Positions 46,099 to 56,079 of a stretch of DNA of 64,000 nucleotides are shown here, in pieces (the stretch's first letter is position 1; the number at the start of each line of letters is the position of its first letter). The notes beneath the pieces are model-generated. The model did not search any database and was not told the origin of the DNA. It worked only from the letters and a program-made list of their open reading frames with translations. The DNA comes from Aliikangiella coralliicola. Lineage in GTDB: Bacteria; Pseudomonadota; Gammaproteobacteria; Enterobacterales; Kangiellaceae. The stretch spans positions 62,001-126,000 of the forward strand of contig NZ_ML660170.1 in the NCBI RefSeq assembly GCF_007004725.1, given 5' to 3'. A program made the position numbers and the translations under genes.

Positions 46099-46572
46099 CT
46101 AGCTTAACTTCAATCCAACTTGTGCCCATAGTTTTTCATCGTGAGAAATTACATAGAGTTTCTCAGCCTTTTCAACCAAATCTTTAGCAAACTTTTGCTG
46201 GGTCTCTTTATCGTTTAATTGAATCTTTCCTTCTGCTAATGCATCTTCAAGATTTGCTGCTTTAATCTGCCAGCTCATTGAAAAGTAACGTAGCGCCTCT
46301 CTCGCGTTTTTCGCCACAGAAGCATTCGCTAAATCGGTGGGGAAATCGCCACTAATCACCCAGTAATCTTCCCCTTTAGTAGCGGACTGAATGTACCAAA
46401 CCCCTATGACAGGTGGCAAACATTGGCACATATTCTGTTTGAGTCCTTTTATCTGAACACCCTGAGATTGGCAAAACTTTTGGATCTTGACGAATTCTTC
46501 CTGATTCCAGCGTTTAATTTTAGCTTCGGCTTCTTCTTGAGATAGCGCCTCTGCTTGGGCTTGTTGAGACAT
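46099..46572 (-). CDS. Hypothetical protein, DUF4826-like
   Basis: 157 residues. A Glu/Gln-rich N-terminus (LSQEEAEAKIKRWNQEEFVKIQKF) is followed by a compact domain with LPPVIGVWYIQS and YWVISGDFPTDL and a helical C-terminus. The WYIQS and WVISGD segments and the overall length resemble the DUF4826 family, which has no known function. Cys at 34, 49 and 51 (NMCQCLPP). No signal peptide. Monocistronic and convergent with the EF-hand gene; the terminator between them serves both. Confidence 0.6.
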   Translation of the reverse strand: MSQQAQAEALSQEEAEAKIKRWNQEEFVKIQKFCQSQGVQIKGLKQNMCQCLPPVIGVWYIQSATKGEDYWVISGDFPTDLANASVAKNAREALRYFSMSWQIKAANLEDALAEGKIQLNDKETQQKFAKDLVEKAEKLYVISHDEKLWAQVGLKLS

Positions 46573-47198
46573 ATTTTAACCTTCCTATTATTAAGCTGCC
46601 GCTTGAAAATGCCATCGACAATAAAATCGACCAGCAAGCTTTCGCTTAGAGTAAGTTACTACAGATGCCAGTTATAAATCTCCAGAACACGGCATCAATC
46701 TGCGGCATAACCTAAAATATTTGCTCCATTAGTTCAAGGTAAAATCGATAAGAAAGTGTTTCTGGTCGACAAAATTAACCGAAACAGACTAGTCATCAGC
46801 ATGTAACCTTTTGATATATAAATTAAAAATGCGGTTTTGATCAAAATCAGAGAAAACAGGGTGTCCTGTGTTTTGCATTACGTTTACGACAACGTAACTG
46901 GTCGGATGTGCCTTAAAGCCTCTAAATGCGCCGATTGTGAAGGCTTTTGAGTTAATATCCAAGGCATTTGTATCGATTAAAACTGGCTATTCTCGGGGAG
47001 CGGTGGTATCTTTGCGCCACATTTTCCAGCTGCTACTCGTTATGGCGAACACGAGCTCCCTGGTTACACATTGGTATCCGACTGATATTCATCATTTCTG
47101 AGGAATATGTTCGCTAAACCAGGGCCTGTAAATCTTTGGTGAATAAGTCACCGCCACTAAACGATGCTTCGAGTAACGAACACAATTAGAGGAATCCA
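46573..47198. other. Long intergenic region upstream of the AASADH gene
   Basis: 626 bp. An AAAACAGG/CCTG(TG)TTTT hairpin is at 46853-46874. From 46995 to 47060 GGGAGC and GCTCCC, GTGG and CCAC, and CTCGT and ACGAG could fold into a structured leader about 140 nt before the ATG. It does not match the lysine riboswitch consensus as I know it. A 14-codon frame (46916, MCLKASKCADCEGF) is present but not convincing as a gene. Confidence 0.4.
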
Positions 47199-48719
47199 AT
47201 GAATATTTTAGCCGAACTAGGAATTAACCCCACTAACCCAGGTGCCTGCTGGGGCGTTGATCAATGGTCTGAATCTCAATCTGAAGTAATTACCTCTTAT
47301 AGCCCGGCCAACGGCGAAGAAATCGCCAAGGTTTACGCGGCTTCTGAAAGCGACTATGAAACTATCGTCGAGAATGCTGAGCAAGCATTCACCGAATGGC
47401 GCACAATTCCAGCCCCTATTCGCGGTGAGCTAGTCCGTAAAATGGGCGACGCATTAAGAGCGAAAAAAGATGCACTAGGTAGCCTGGTTTCTTTAGAGAT
47501 GGGAAAAAGCAAAGCCGAAGGTGACGGTGAAGTACAAGAAATGATCGATATGGCCGATTTTGCTGTTGGTCAATCGCGTATGCTTTACGGCAAAATGATG
47601 CACTCAGAGCGTCCACAACATCGCATGTACGAGCAATGGCAGCCACTCGGTCTGGTTGGCGTTATCTCGGCATTTAACTTTCCGGTTGCAGTTTGGTCAT
47701 GGAACGCATTTATCGCTGCCATATGTGGCAACGTGACCATCTGGAAACCAAGTCCTAAGACACCATTAACAGCAGTTGCAGTACAAAATATCTGTAATGA
47801 AGTATTAGCCGAGTCAGGCTATAAGCCGATTTTCTATATGTTTGTTGACGGCGAAAGCAATGAACTTGCACAACGCTTCATCGGTGATAAGCGAGTGAAA
47901 AAAATGTCTTTCACCGGCTCTTCAGTCGTTGGAAAAATGGTTGGCGTTAAAGTGGCAGAGCGTATGGGTAAATGTTTACTTGAACTTGCCGGTAACAACG
48001 CTCTTATCATTGATGAAACCGCTAACCTGGAACATGCTATCCCTGCTGTTGCTTTCGGCGCAGTTGGTACTGCTGGTCAGCGCTGTACTACGACCCGTCG
48101 CTTGTTTGTCCATGAGTCTATCGTCGATAAAGTAACAGAAGTTTTGATTAACGCTTATAAGCAAGTCACTATTGGTGATCCACTTGACACTAATAACTTA
48201 ATGGGTCCGTTAATCGATGAAACGGCTGTTGCCAACTTTGAAACCACGATTGCTAAAGCGAAAGAACAAGGCGGTGAAATTTTGTTTGGCGGCTCTCGAA
48301 TTGGCCGCCCTGGCCACTACGTTGAGCCAACCATTATTCGCGCAGAAAATCACTGGGAAGTCGTGCAAAATGAAACATTCGCACCAATTTTGTACATTAT
48401 GACTTTCAAAACAATTGAAGAAGCCATCGAACTCAACAACGGCGTGCGTCAGGGACTTTCTTCTGCTATGTTTACTCAAAACCTGAGTAATGCAGAGAAA
48501 TTCTTGTCCTATGCCGGTAGTGACTGCGGTATCGCCAACGTTAACATCGGTACTTCCGGTGCAGAAATCGGCGGTGCATTTGGCGGTGAGAAAGATACCG
48601 GTGGTGGCCGTGAAGCTGGTTCTGATTCTTGGAAAGCTTACATGCGACGTCAAACCAATACTATTTTCTGGGGTGACACCCCAACTTTGGCTCAGGGAAT
48701 CACCTTTAACATTGGTTAA
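47199..48719 (+). CDS. amaB: Alpha-aminoadipic semialdehyde dehydrogenase (ALDH7/antiquitin type)
   Basis: 506 residues, start at an ATG with GAGGA seven bases upstream. It shows the ALDH7A1 signature over the full length: [37 protein letters not shown] (catalytic Cys about residue 296) and [41 protein letters not shown]7 oxidises alpha-aminoadipic semialdehyde, or its cyclic form, to 2-aminoadipate with NAD+, the second step of lysine breakdown after a lysine 6-dehydrogenase. The lysine-dehydrogenase-like gene upstream fits this; the two are 1.5 kb apart and not in one operon. Bacterial gene names vary (amaB, pcd); I use amaB. Confidence 0.92.
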   Translation: MNILAELGINPTNPGACWGVDQWSESQSEVITSYSPANGEEIAKVYAASESDYETIVENAEQAFTEWRTIPAPIRGELVRKMGDALRAKKDALGSLVSLEMGKSKAEGDGEVQEMIDMADFAVGQSRMLYGKMMHSERPQHRMYEQWQPLGLVGVISAFNFPVAVWSWNAFIAAICGNVTIWKPSPKTPLTAVAVQNICNEVLAESGYKPIFYMFVDGESNELAQRFIGDKRVKKMSFTGSSVVGKMVGVKVAERMGKCLLELAGNNALIIDETANLEHAIPAVAFGAVGTAGQRCTTTRRLFVHESIVDKVTEVLINAYKQVTIGDPLDTNNLMGPLIDETAVANFETTIAKAKEQGGEILFGGSRIGRPGHYVEPTIIRAENHWEVVQNETFAPILYIMTFKTIEEAIELNNGVRQGLSSAMFTQNLSNAEKFLSYAGSDCGIANVNIGTSGAEIGGAFGGEKDTGGGREAGSDSWKAYMRRQTNTIFWGDTPTLAQGITFNIG

Positions 48720-48770
48720 TAACCCATTGAATTCCTTTGAGCAATTCCGTTCTGGAAATGTCCAATATAA

Positions 48771-48800
48771 CGCAATCCAATTTTTTCAGATTGGATTGCG
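48771..48800 (+). terminator. 11-bp hairpin between AASADH and leucine dehydrogenase genes
   Basis: CGCAATCCAAT (48771-48781) pairs perfectly with ATTGGATTGCG (48790-48800), loop TTTTTCAG. No T tract follows directly, so it may be a partial terminator or processing site; 31 bp later the leucine dehydrogenase gene starts. Confidence 0.55.
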
Positions 48801-48831
48801 TGTTCCAATTTAATCTCATCAGGAGAAAAGT

Positions 48832-49875
48832 ATGGCTGTATTTAATCTACGTGCATATGACGATCATGAACAGGTCGTTTTTTGTCGTGACAAGGAGTCT
48901 GGCCTAAGTGCTATTATTTGTGTTCACTCAACGGCACTTGGACCGGCGGTTGGCGGTTGTCGTATGTGGGAATACAACTCAGACGAAGGCGCGCTAATTG
49001 ATGCTTTACGACTATCCCGAGGAATGAGCTACAAAAACGCCCTTGCCGGCCTGAAGATGGGTGGCGGTAAGTCAGTAATTATCGGTAATTCAAAAACACA
49101 AAAATCAGAAGCTTTGTTTGAAGCATTTGGTACTTTTGTAAACAACTTGAATGGTCAGTATTTCACTGCCGAAGATGTCGGTATCACGCCGGCTGACATG
49201 GCAATTGTTCACCGCAAAACTGACTATGTTTTAGGTCTTGAAGGCCGCAGTGGTGATCCTTCACCAGTGACTGCTTACGGTGTTTATAAGGGCATGAAAG
49301 CAGCGGTTAAACATCGTCTGGGTCGTGATAGCCTTGATGGTGTAAAAGTTGCGGTACAAGGTCTTGGCCATGTTGGTTATTACCTGTGTGAGCACTTAAA
49401 AAGTGAAGGTGCGCAACTTTTTGTCACCGACATTAACAAAGAATCCATTGACCGGGTTGTCAGTAATCTTGGCGCAACCGCAGTAGATAAAGATGAAATT
49501 TACTCGCAAGAAGTAGATGTTTACGCACCTTGTGCATTAGGTGCAACCATCAACGACGTGACACTGCCACAACTACAATGCTCTGTTGTTGCCGGCGCGG
49601 CTAACAACCAGCTTGCTGAAGATCGTCACGGCGATATCCTCAAGCAAAAAGGCATTCTCTACACGCCAGATTACGTGATAAATGCTGGTGGTATCATCAA
49701 CGTATCTTTTGAACAAAATGGCGCGACTTATAACAAACAAAATGCTTTAGACAAAGTTGACGAAATTTACGGTACGTTACTGGAAATTTTTGAAGCTGCG
49801 GAAAAAGAAAGCAAAACTACTAATGTGGTTGCTGATGAACTGGCACGTAAGCGAATTGCTAACGCGAAGTCTTAA
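48832..49875 (+). CDS. ldh: Leucine dehydrogenase
   Basis: 347 residues with AGGAGA seven bases before the ATG. The amino-acid dehydrogenase signature [12 protein letters not shown] (Lys about 80) and the NAD-binding fold [17 protein letters not shown] (about residue 180) are clear. [34 protein letters not shown] and [15 protein letters not shown] complete the family pattern. It reversibly deaminates branched-chain amino acids (leucine to 2-ketoisocaproate) with NAD+. Glutamate/phenylalanine dehydrogenases are related, but this short length with [12 protein letters not shown] matches leucine dehydrogenase best. It follows the AASADH gene on the same strand and fits protein catabolism. Confidence 0.92.
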   Translation: MAVFNLRAYDDHEQVVFCRDKESGLSAIICVHSTALGPAVGGCRMWEYNSDEGALIDALRLSRGMSYKNALAGLKMGGGKSVIIGNSKTQKSEALFEAFGTFVNNLNGQYFTAEDVGITPADMAIVHRKTDYVLGLEGRSGDPSPVTAYGVYKGMKAAVKHRLGRDSLDGVKVAVQGLGHVGYYLCEHLKSEGAQLFVTDINKESIDRVVSNLGATAVDKDEIYSQEVDVYAPCALGATINDVTLPQLQCSVVAGAANNQLAEDRHGDILKQKGILYTPDYVINAGGIINVSFEQNGATYNKQNALDKVDEIYGTLLEIFEAAEKESKTTNVVADELARKRIANAKS

Positions 49876-49911
49876 TCGGCGAATTATAAGCTCTGAATTA
49901 TCACTCTTTTG

Positions 49912-49958
49912 TCGCTAACAAACCTCAACTTCCTTAGATTATTGAGGCTTGTTAGCGA
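49912..49958. terminator. Bidirectional terminator between ldh and the SYLF lipoprotein gene
   Basis: TCGCTAACAA (49912-49921) plus CCTCAA (49923-49928) pair with TTGAGG (49942-49947) and TTGTTAGCGA (49949-49958), with one bulge, then TAAAAA. Confidence 0.75.
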
Positions 49959-49997
49959 TAAAAATACCTGCCATCGCCGTCACGCTAATAAAGTTAA

Positions 49998-50561
49998 TTA
50001 ATTTAACTCACCGTCCAACCAATACTTAGTCCCTTTTAATGTTGCCTGAAGCGCTAATCCACTTTGTGTTAATTGGTAGACAGTCACATTATCAATGACG
50101 GCTTCGCCACCAACGGCTCCACCTTTATCACTGGCCTTCGCGGCTGCATCAGCCTGTCCGCCAAAAGACCACCCATGTTCAATAAATCGGTTATAGGCTT
50201 CTTTGGTGTGAAACACAAATACCGCTCTAAAGTCTTTAACGCCGGCGCCCAAACCAAGACCAACTTCTCCCATTTTCATGTAGGTTTGCTTGCCGGTGGC
50301 GTTATTTTTAGCCACGCCATAACCACCACCAAAACTGGCGAAAATAATATTCACATTTACATTGCTGAACACGGCATAGCCAGGTGCGCTACTGACCTGG
50401 GTGCGAGTATCCGGCTTTAATTTAAACAATTCAGTAAGCACTTCGTTTTTCATGTTAAGAACCGACTGACGTTTTTGTGCTGGCGTATCTCCAGACATGG
50501 TTGTGCAGCCGGATAAAACCAGCGAAACCAGCACAACCATGAATATTAGTAATCTTTGCAT
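49998..50561 (-). CDS. SYLF (Ysc84) domain lipoprotein
   Basis: 187 residues. A lipoprotein signal (LLIFMVVLVSLVLSGC, lipidated Cys19) precedes a SYLF-type domain: LKPDTRTQVSSAPGYAVFSNVNVNIIFASFGGGYGVAKNN, GLGAGVKDFRAVFVF, YQLTQSGLALQATLKGTKYW. SYLF domains bind phosphoinositides in eukaryotes; bacterial members are annotated as lipid-binding lipoproteins. It would sit on the periplasmic face, probably of the outer membrane, since residue +2 after Cys is Thr rather than Asp. The gene is alone and convergent with the leucine dehydrogenase gene. The ATG has GGGGAGAAG upstream. Confidence 0.9.
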   Translation of the reverse strand: MQRLLIFMVVLVSLVLSGCTTMSGDTPAQKRQSVLNMKNEVLTELFKLKPDTRTQVSSAPGYAVFSNVNVNIIFASFGGGYGVAKNNATGKQTYMKMGEVGLGLGAGVKDFRAVFVFHTKEAYNRFIEHGWSFGGQADAAAKASDKGGAVGGEAVIDNVTVYQLTQSGLALQATLKGTKYWLDGELN

Positions 50562-50614
50562 AAAGCTTCTCCCCTAATTAATAATTAGTTACTTTGCAGC
50601 ACTAGAACTTCCAA

Positions 50615-51085
50615 TTAGTTAAGTGCATCTAACACCATTTGCAGTGCTTGCTTAACCGTCTCTCTTCTCACCTGATTTCGATCGCCATCAAACTGATAAC
50701 GTCTGGCGTTGTTAACACCGTTCAAGCTGGTTGCGATGCAAACAGTTCCAACAGGTTTATCCTTGCTCCCTCCCCCTGGTCCGGCAACGCCGCTTACCGC
50801 AACCGAAACACAATCAGGAAAATGCTTTTGCGCGCCAGCTGCCATGGCTTCGGCCACCTCAACCGAAACAGCGCCATACTTATCTAACAAGGCAGTCGGG
50901 ACATCAGCCAGCTGTGATTTGCTTTCGTTGGTGTAGGTAATTAATCCGCCGGCAAACCACTCGGAACTTCCTGCCTGGTCGGTAAGTATTTTCCCAATCC
51001 AGCCGCCGGTGCAGGATTCAACCGTCGCCACTTTTAATTGTTTAAAAATCAGCCTGACAGATAATTGTGATACCAATTTTTGCAT
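50615..51085 (-). CDS. pncC: Nicotinamide-nucleotide amidohydrolase (CinA C-terminal domain)
   Basis: 156 residues from the ATG at 51085, with AAGGCGAG seven bases upstream; an ATG 33 bases earlier has a poorer site, so the start is uncertain by 11 codons. Family motifs: ATVESCTGGWIGKILTDQAGSSEWF, FAGGLITYTNESK, GVAGPGGGSKDKPVGTVCIA and GDRNQVRRETVKQA. It is the stand-alone short form (E. coli PncC 165 aa) without the CinA N-terminal domain. It deamidates nicotinamide mononucleotide to the acid in NAD recycling. The divergent neighbour is mutS. In many Gammaproteobacteria it is next to recA, which is not seen here. Confidence 0.9.
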   Translation of the reverse strand: MQKLVSQLSVRLIFKQLKVATVESCTGGWIGKILTDQAGSSEWFAGGLITYTNESKSQLADVPTALLDKYGAVSVEVAEAMAAGAQKHFPDCVSVAVSGVAGPGGGSKDKPVGTVCIATSLNGVNNARRYQFDGDRNQVRRETVKQALQMVLDALN

Positions 51086-51280
51086 GAGTTTGCTCGCCTT
51101 ATTTACGTGCCATTTCAATAGTGTGAACTATACCTGATTTTATACTTGAGCTCGCAACCAGCTTATAACTGAATAGAAATCACTCAATGATCTCAATACG
51201 ATTTTGCTCGACAGATAGTCAGTTATTAACATTGATAATTCTATTTGGTTTAGCCCATATTTCTTGTAAAATCCACGCTT

Positions 51281-53929
51281 ATGAAACCTCAGGCGAATTT
51301 ATCATTGAAAAATAATCAACCGGCCAAAAATCAGGCTAGCCAAAACACGCCAATGATGCGGCAATACCTGGAAATAAAACAACAACATCCAGATATTCTA
51401 TTGTTCTATAGAATGGGGGATTTTTATGAGCTCTTCTTTGACGATGCTCACAAAGCTGCCGATTGGTTAGGCATTACACTAACCCACCGTGGAAAATCCA
51501 ACGGTGAACCCATACCGATGGCCGGTGTCCCCTTCCATGCCGTAGATAACTACCTGGCTCGCCTGGTTAAACAGGGAAAATCTGTTGCTATTTGCGAACA
51601 GGTCGGAGACCCGGCGACAAGTAAAGGCCCGGTAGAACGAAAAGTCGTGAGGGTCATCACGCCCGGTACGTTGAGTGAAGATAGTTTACTTGAGGCTGAT
51701 AAAGAAAACTTACTCGCTGCTATTTATCATTTTAAAAAAAGTAAGCAAGACAAACCTTACGGCCTGGCATGGATAGACTTGGCAGGTGGTCAGTTTTTCT
51801 GCAACCAGTTTGCAGAAGAATCACAACTGTTCAGTGAGCTGGCGCGTCTAAAGCCAGCAGAAATTCTCACTGATGAAGCCTATGCCGATAGCCTTGAGAA
51901 GCTCGGAATGACGATTAAGTTGCAAGAAGATTGGCAATTTGATTTTCAGCAAAACTATTCCGCGCTACTACAACATTTTGCGGTCAAAAACCTCGACGGG
52001 TTTGGTTGTGACAAGTTGCATGCGGCAATTTGTGCTGCAGGTGCCGCGCTGAACTACGCCAAATTGACCCAGCAAAGTTTGCTCAATCACTTAAACCAGC
52101 TCAAGCCCTTTGATAATCAACAAATACTCTACCTGAATTCTCATACTCGTAAACATCTTGAAATTACAGAAAATCTTTACGGTGAGCAGGATAAATCGCT
52201 GTTTAACGTGATTAATCGGACTAAGACTGCGATGGGTTGCCGTTTATTAAGTAACTGGTTACACGCGCCACTGATCGACGCAAAGCTGATTGAAGCGCGA
52301 TTTGATCAAACTGACGCTCTTATCGCTAGCGGCGATCTCGACACATTACGCCAAATCCTTACCCCCGTGCGCGACATGCAACGAATTCTCACTCGAATTG
52401 CATTACAAACTTGTCGTCCGAGGGATCTCACTGGTTTACGCGAAAGCCTGGCAGTCATGCCCGACCTGATCAATTGGTTAAAACAACAGGACACCCCGCT
52501 TTTGCGTGAACAAGGCGAAGCACTATGCGCTCACTCAGACATTCATGATTTACTCACACAGGCCATTTTTGATAATCCGCCAGTTGTGCTGCGCGACGGC
52601 AATGTCATTCGAGATGGATTTAGTAAAGAACTCGATGATCTGCGCTATCTTTCCACCAACGCGAGCGATTTACTCGCAGATATGGAAGAGCGCGAAAAAG
52701 AAGCGACTGGCATTTCTACCCTGAAGGTCGGCTACAATCGAGTTCATGGTTTTTACATCGAAATTTCCAAAGCACAATCTGACTCGGCCCCCATTAGTTA
52801 TACTCGGCGGCAAACCCTTAAAAATGCCGAGCGATTTATTACGCCCGAATTAAAGGAGTTAGAGGAAAAGGTGCTTTCCAGTCAGGCCAAAGCCCTGGCA
52901 CTCGAAAAACAGCTTTATCAACAGCTAATCGAATCTTTAGAACCACAGATCAACGATTTGCAATTCACTGCCGGGCAAATTGCTACCTTAGACGTTATCC
53001 AGAGTTATGCTGAAGTTGCCTGCCAGCTTAATTTTGTCAGACCCAGCTTGAACACGAACCACGATATTGAAATTAAAGGCGGTCGTCACCCTGTGGTTGA
53101 AGCGTTTCAAGCAGAACCATTTATTCCAAATGATGTGGTTATCAAACAACGGGAAAAAGCGCTAATCATTACCGGCCCGAATATGGGTGGTAAATCGACC
53201 TACATGAGAATGACGGCCATTATCGCCCTGCTCGGCCACTGCGGCTGCTTTGTTCCTGCAGAGAGCGCAAGTCTTGGCATTCTCGATGCCATTTATACTC
53301 GAATTGGCGCGTCCGATGACCTTTCCAGCGGGCGTTCTACCTTCATGGTTGAGATGAGCGAGGCTGCTAATATTTTGAATAATGCGAGTAGTAATAGTCT
53401 GGTTATTCTCGATGAAATTGGGCGCGGCACAAGTACCTATGACGGATTAGCTTTGGCCTGGGCTACCCTCGACTACCTGAACAATCGAATCGACCCACTA
53501 ATACTTTTTGCGACACATTATTTCGAACTAACCCAGATCACTCAAACAAATTCACGCATTAAAAATATGCATTTTGGCGCCATCCAGCACGGCCATAAAC
53601 TCATTCTTGATCACCAGATACATCCGGGTCCAACCAGCAAGAGTTACGGTATTCATGTGGCGAAACTTGCCGGTGTTCCAGACAGTGTTCTGCAAATGGC
53701 CCGTGACTATCAAATGCATCTTGAACAGGGAAAACACCACGGCGAAAACGAAACAACACAGTTGTCTATGCCGTTAGACTCTATTCCCTCAGACCCCGAG
53801 CCGGAAATAACGATAGCGAAGGCGATTGCAGCCGATCCGAGAATAACTCTACTCGAATCAATCAACGCCGATGATGTTTCTCCCAGGGAAGCTTTAGAGC
53901 TTATTTACCAACTGACTCGGCAATCTTAA
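51281..53929 (+). CDS. mutS: DNA mismatch recognition ATPase MutS
   Basis: 882 residues. Mismatch-binding motif [15 protein letters not shown] (Phe-x-Glu in the N-terminal domain), connector and core, clamp (IDLAGGQFF onward), and the ATPase with Walker [44 protein letters not shown] and [15 protein letters not shown] near residue 830 resembles a beta-clamp-binding peptide, and the C-terminal helix region follows. It starts the methyl-directed repair pathway. No mutL is present nearby. fdxA lies 168 bp downstream. Confidence 0.97.
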   Translation: MKPQANLSLKNNQPAKNQASQNTPMMRQYLEIKQQHPDILLFYRMGDFYELFFDDAHKAADWLGITLTHRGKSNGEPIPMAGVPFHAVDNYLARLVKQGKSVAICEQVGDPATSKGPVERKVVRVITPGTLSEDSLLEADKENLLAAIYHFKKSKQDKPYGLAWIDLAGGQFFCNQFAEESQLFSELARLKPAEILTDEAYADSLEKLGMTIKLQEDWQFDFQQNYSALLQHFAVKNLDGFGCDKLHAAICAAGAALNYAKLTQQSLLNHLNQLKPFDNQQILYLNSHTRKHLEITENLYGEQDKSLFNVINRTKTAMGCRLLSNWLHAPLIDAKLIEARFDQTDALIASGDLDTLRQILTPVRDMQRILTRIALQTCRPRDLTGLRESLAVMPDLINWLKQQDTPLLREQGEALCAHSDIHDLLTQAIFDNPPVVLRDGNVIRDGFSKELDDLRYLSTNASDLLADMEEREKEATGISTLKVGYNRVHGFYIEISKAQSDSAPISYTRRQTLKNAERFITPELKELEEKVLSSQAKALALEKQLYQQLIESLEPQINDLQFTAGQIATLDVIQSYAEVACQLNFVRPSLNTNHDIEIKGGRHPVVEAFQAEPFIPNDVVIKQREKALIITGPNMGGKSTYMRMTAIIALLGHCGCFVPAESASLGILDAIYTRIGASDDLSSGRSTFMVEMSEAANILNNASSNSLVILDEIGRGTSTYDGLALAWATLDYLNNRIDPLILFATHYFELTQITQTNSRIKNMHFGAIQHGHKLILDHQIHPGPTSKSYGIHVAKLAGVPDSVLQMARDYQMHLEQGKHHGENETTQLSMPLDSIPSDPEPEITIAKAIAADPRITLLESINADDVSPREALELIYQLTRQS

Positions 53930-54096
53930 TCGAGCATGTTGGTTTTAATTGGTGTTGAATATCCATTTGCCTGAATTCCCTTATCCGAATCTCAGGTTAA
54001 TTAGCTCAATAGCGACTGGACAATTTTGGCTAACTGGGTAGAATAGCGCCAAAATTGCTATTTTGTTAATATGCAGCAATATCCGGGAGAATTGCG

Positions 54097-54420
54097 ATGG
54101 CGTTTGTTGTAACTGACAACTGTATTTTATGTAAGTATACCGATTGTGTGGAAGTATGCCCTGTCGATTGTTTCTATGAAGGTCCAAACTTTCTCGTTAT
54201 CGACCCTGATGAGTGTATTGATTGCGCGCTGTGCGAACCAGAGTGTCCAGCAGAAGCCATCTTTGAAGAAGATGATGTGCCAGCAGATCAAAAGCACTTT
54301 ATTGAACTCAATGCTGAATTGGCGCAAAAGTGGGATAACATTGTTGAACAAAAAGACCCGCTTCCCGAAGCAGCCAAGTGGGACGGTGTGAAAGATAAGT
54401 TAAAACACCTGGAAAAATAA
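54097..54420 (+). CDS. fdxA: Ferredoxin, seven-iron (3Fe-4S/4Fe-4S) type
   Basis: 107 residues with GGGAGA before the ATG. It is the classic Fdx[19 protein letters not shown] (one cluster lacks one Cys and so is 3Fe-4S) and [21 protein letters not shown] (4Fe-4S), followed by the usual long tail with KLKHLEK at the end. Cytoplasmic low-potential electron carrier of the Azotobacter FdI family. It follows mutS as in many Gammaproteobacteria, but is separated by 168 bp and has its own terminator downstream. Confidence 0.96.
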   Translation: MAFVVTDNCILCKYTDCVEVCPVDCFYEGPNFLVIDPDECIDCALCEPECPAEAIFEEDDVPADQKHFIELNAELAQKWDNIVEQKDPLPEAAKWDGVKDKLKHLEK

Positions 54421-54461
54421 TTCGGACAATTTAGAAACTACATTTTCAAAATCGAATGAGT

Positions 54462-54490
54462 GGGCGCTAGTTAAGCGCCCTTTTTTATTT
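54462..54490 (+). terminator. Intrinsic terminator after fdxA
   Basis: GGGCGCT (54462-54468) and AGCGCCC (54474-54480) with a five-base loop, then T6ATTTT. A textbook terminator 42 bp after the stop. Confidence 0.9.
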
Positions 54491-54634
54491 TCAGGTGGAT
54501 TATTTTCAAACGTATTATTTTCAATAAGTATTATGTTCAAGCGGGCTACGCTCAAACCTTCAACTAAATTATCTACAGCCCCTTTATTTTAACCTGCCGC
54601 TCACTTAGTAATCCTAGTGTAAGAATCACTCAGA

Positions 54635-55945
54635 TTATTGCGCGAAAATAAATTCACCGACCACCGGAAAATGATCAGAAAGGTCCCAACTGGTCCAATG
54701 CTCGGGCTCAATACTGCGCGGTACCAGTAACTTGTTATGTGAATAAAAAGGCTGTAAATGCTCGTTAGAATAAAGCACATAGTCGAGGTACTCAGTGTAC
54801 TGATCATCGGCATAGACATTAACCGGACCGGCATAAGAATGTGGATATTCGCCAATTCCCATAGGTTCACTGGCATTCATCAAGTTAAGAAAATCATAAT
54901 GCTCCTGCGGAAAATGAACCTTATCGACATTAAAATCACCGGCCATCAAAACCGGCTCGTCAGAAGAAATATATTTACTATCAATAAAAGTTTTTAACTC
55001 AGCTAGTTGTTTAAAACGAACGGCAATATCTTCAGCTGTTGCATAAGCATGAGTGTGAGTGCCGAACAAATGATAAATATTGCCGTTTTTGTTGATCTTC
55101 GCGTAATTCATTCCTTTTGAAGCTAAGCAACCGTCGTTGCGACAAGCTTCATACACTTTACTATCGTGTTTAATAATCGGATAACGGCTGGCAATAAATG
55201 ATCCACCGGTTAACAACTTACCAACTTTAAAAGGAATTTCTGTCAGATAAGGATACTCATGGCTAATTTTATTTCGAAAATGCGCGGTTAAAACCGGATC
55301 AAATAATTCTTGAAACACTACTGCATCATAGCCTTTTACATATTCTGCGATAGTGTCCAGACGATTATGAGAATTTTTTGATTCGATGCCAGGAAGCAAA
55401 GTCCAGACATTGTAGGTCAAAACCTTAAAATGATTGCCGGCTAATTCTCGTTTTTGTTGTGACCAATCATTATTAATCACGTAATAAATATCATCTCCCG
55501 ATACGCGAGCAAACTGTGAACGAAACGCGAGTGTGGAGTCTTTACCGTCAAAACTCATCGGAATTTCGTGGATATTGCGGTCGTAATACCAGGGTTCGTT
55601 TTCTGCTGATAACCACATTTTACTAAAAGTTATAGTACCGGTTAATTTTTGTTTCAGCTGTACAGAATTACTCACCCCTTCTATCGTCGTCGTGAAGTAA
55701 TAATCTTTGCCCCATTTAATTCCCTGGTCCCGGTTGTAGCGTAAAAATTTCACTGTCGCCAGCGGCGGCACAGTAGTTTCCAACTGCTCCCAATGGTTAC
55801 CTTGTCTGATATTATTGTGACCCGTTTGCACTGTAGAAACAGACAATGTTTCCATTGTACTGTTAGTTAAATAAACATAGGTGTCAGCCAACGCCGGTGA
55901 GACGGTTAAGAAGATGAATAAAAACGACGCGATAAATCTGTACAT
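54635..55945 (-). CDS. Secreted sphingomyelinase/phospholipase C-like protein (EEP family)
   Basis: 436 residues with a signal peptide (FIASFLFIFLTVSPALA, cleaved before DTYV). A beta-rich N-terminal domain (about 20-165) precedes an endonuclease/exonuclease/phosphatase fold with the bacterial neutral sphingomyelinase motifs: VLTYNVWTLLPGI, VVFQELFD (metal Glu), GTHTHA, MAGDFNVD, and the final SDHFPVVGE (catalytic His). The family hydrolyses sphingomyelin to ceramide and phosphocholine and includes haemolysins. The substrate is inferred from family likeness. GAGGAG precedes the ATG. A CRP-type palindrome 92-117 bp upstream suggests catabolite control. Confidence 0.85.
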   Translation of the reverse strand: MYRFIASFLFIFLTVSPALADTYVYLTNSTMETLSVSTVQTGHNNIRQGNHWEQLETTVPPLATVKFLRYNRDQGIKWGKDYYFTTTIEGVSNSVQLKQKLTGTITFSKMWLSAENEPWYYDRNIHEIPMSFDGKDSTLAFRSQFARVSGDDIYYVINNDWSQQKRELAGNHFKVLTYNVWTLLPGIESKNSHNRLDTIAEYVKGYDAVVFQELFDPVLTAHFRNKISHEYPYLTEIPFKVGKLLTGGSFIASRYPIIKHDSKVYEACRNDGCLASKGMNYAKINKNGNIYHLFGTHTHAYATAEDIAVRFKQLAELKTFIDSKYISSDEPVLMAGDFNVDKVHFPQEHYDFLNLMNASEPMGIGEYPHSYAGPVNVYADDQYTEYLDYVLYSNEHLQPFYSHNKLLVPRSIEPEHWTSWDLSDHFPVVGEFIFAQ

Positions 55946-56036
55946 AAAAAACTCCTCGTTATTATTAATATTTGTTTTGAGAAGATACTAAATTTGTTTT
56001 ATTTCTTTTTAATGTCAGTATTGTTCTTGGGGAATA

Positions 56037-56062
56037 TTGATTGTGATATCAATCACAATCAA
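56037..56062. promoter_or_regulatory. CRP-type palindrome upstream of the sphingomyelinase gene
   Basis: An 11-bp perfect inverted repeat, TTGATTGTGAT and ATCACAATCAA with spacer ATCA. Inside it TGTGA-N6-TCACA (56042-56057) equals the CRP/Vfr consensus. It lies about 100 bp upstream of the sphingomyelinase ATG and 18 bp past the ridA stop; it might also act as a ridA terminator. Confidence 0.65.
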
Positions 56063-56079
56063 TAATAAAACCCACTTAG

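Noticed and set aside
46916-46960. 14-codon frame upstream of the AASADH gene as a leader peptide
   Set aside because: Weak ribosome site, no run of regulatory codons and 240 bp from the gene; I list it only in the gap note.
46995-47060. Lysine riboswitch before the AASADH gene
   Set aside because: The stems do not show the consensus core I know, and lysine riboswitches usually repress biosynthesis and uptake genes; only a generic leader is claimed.
56037-56062. Palindrome before the sphingomyelinase gene as an FNR site
   Set aside because: TTGAT and ATCAA arms are present but 16 bp apart; the inner TGTGA-N6-TCACA fits CRP far better.
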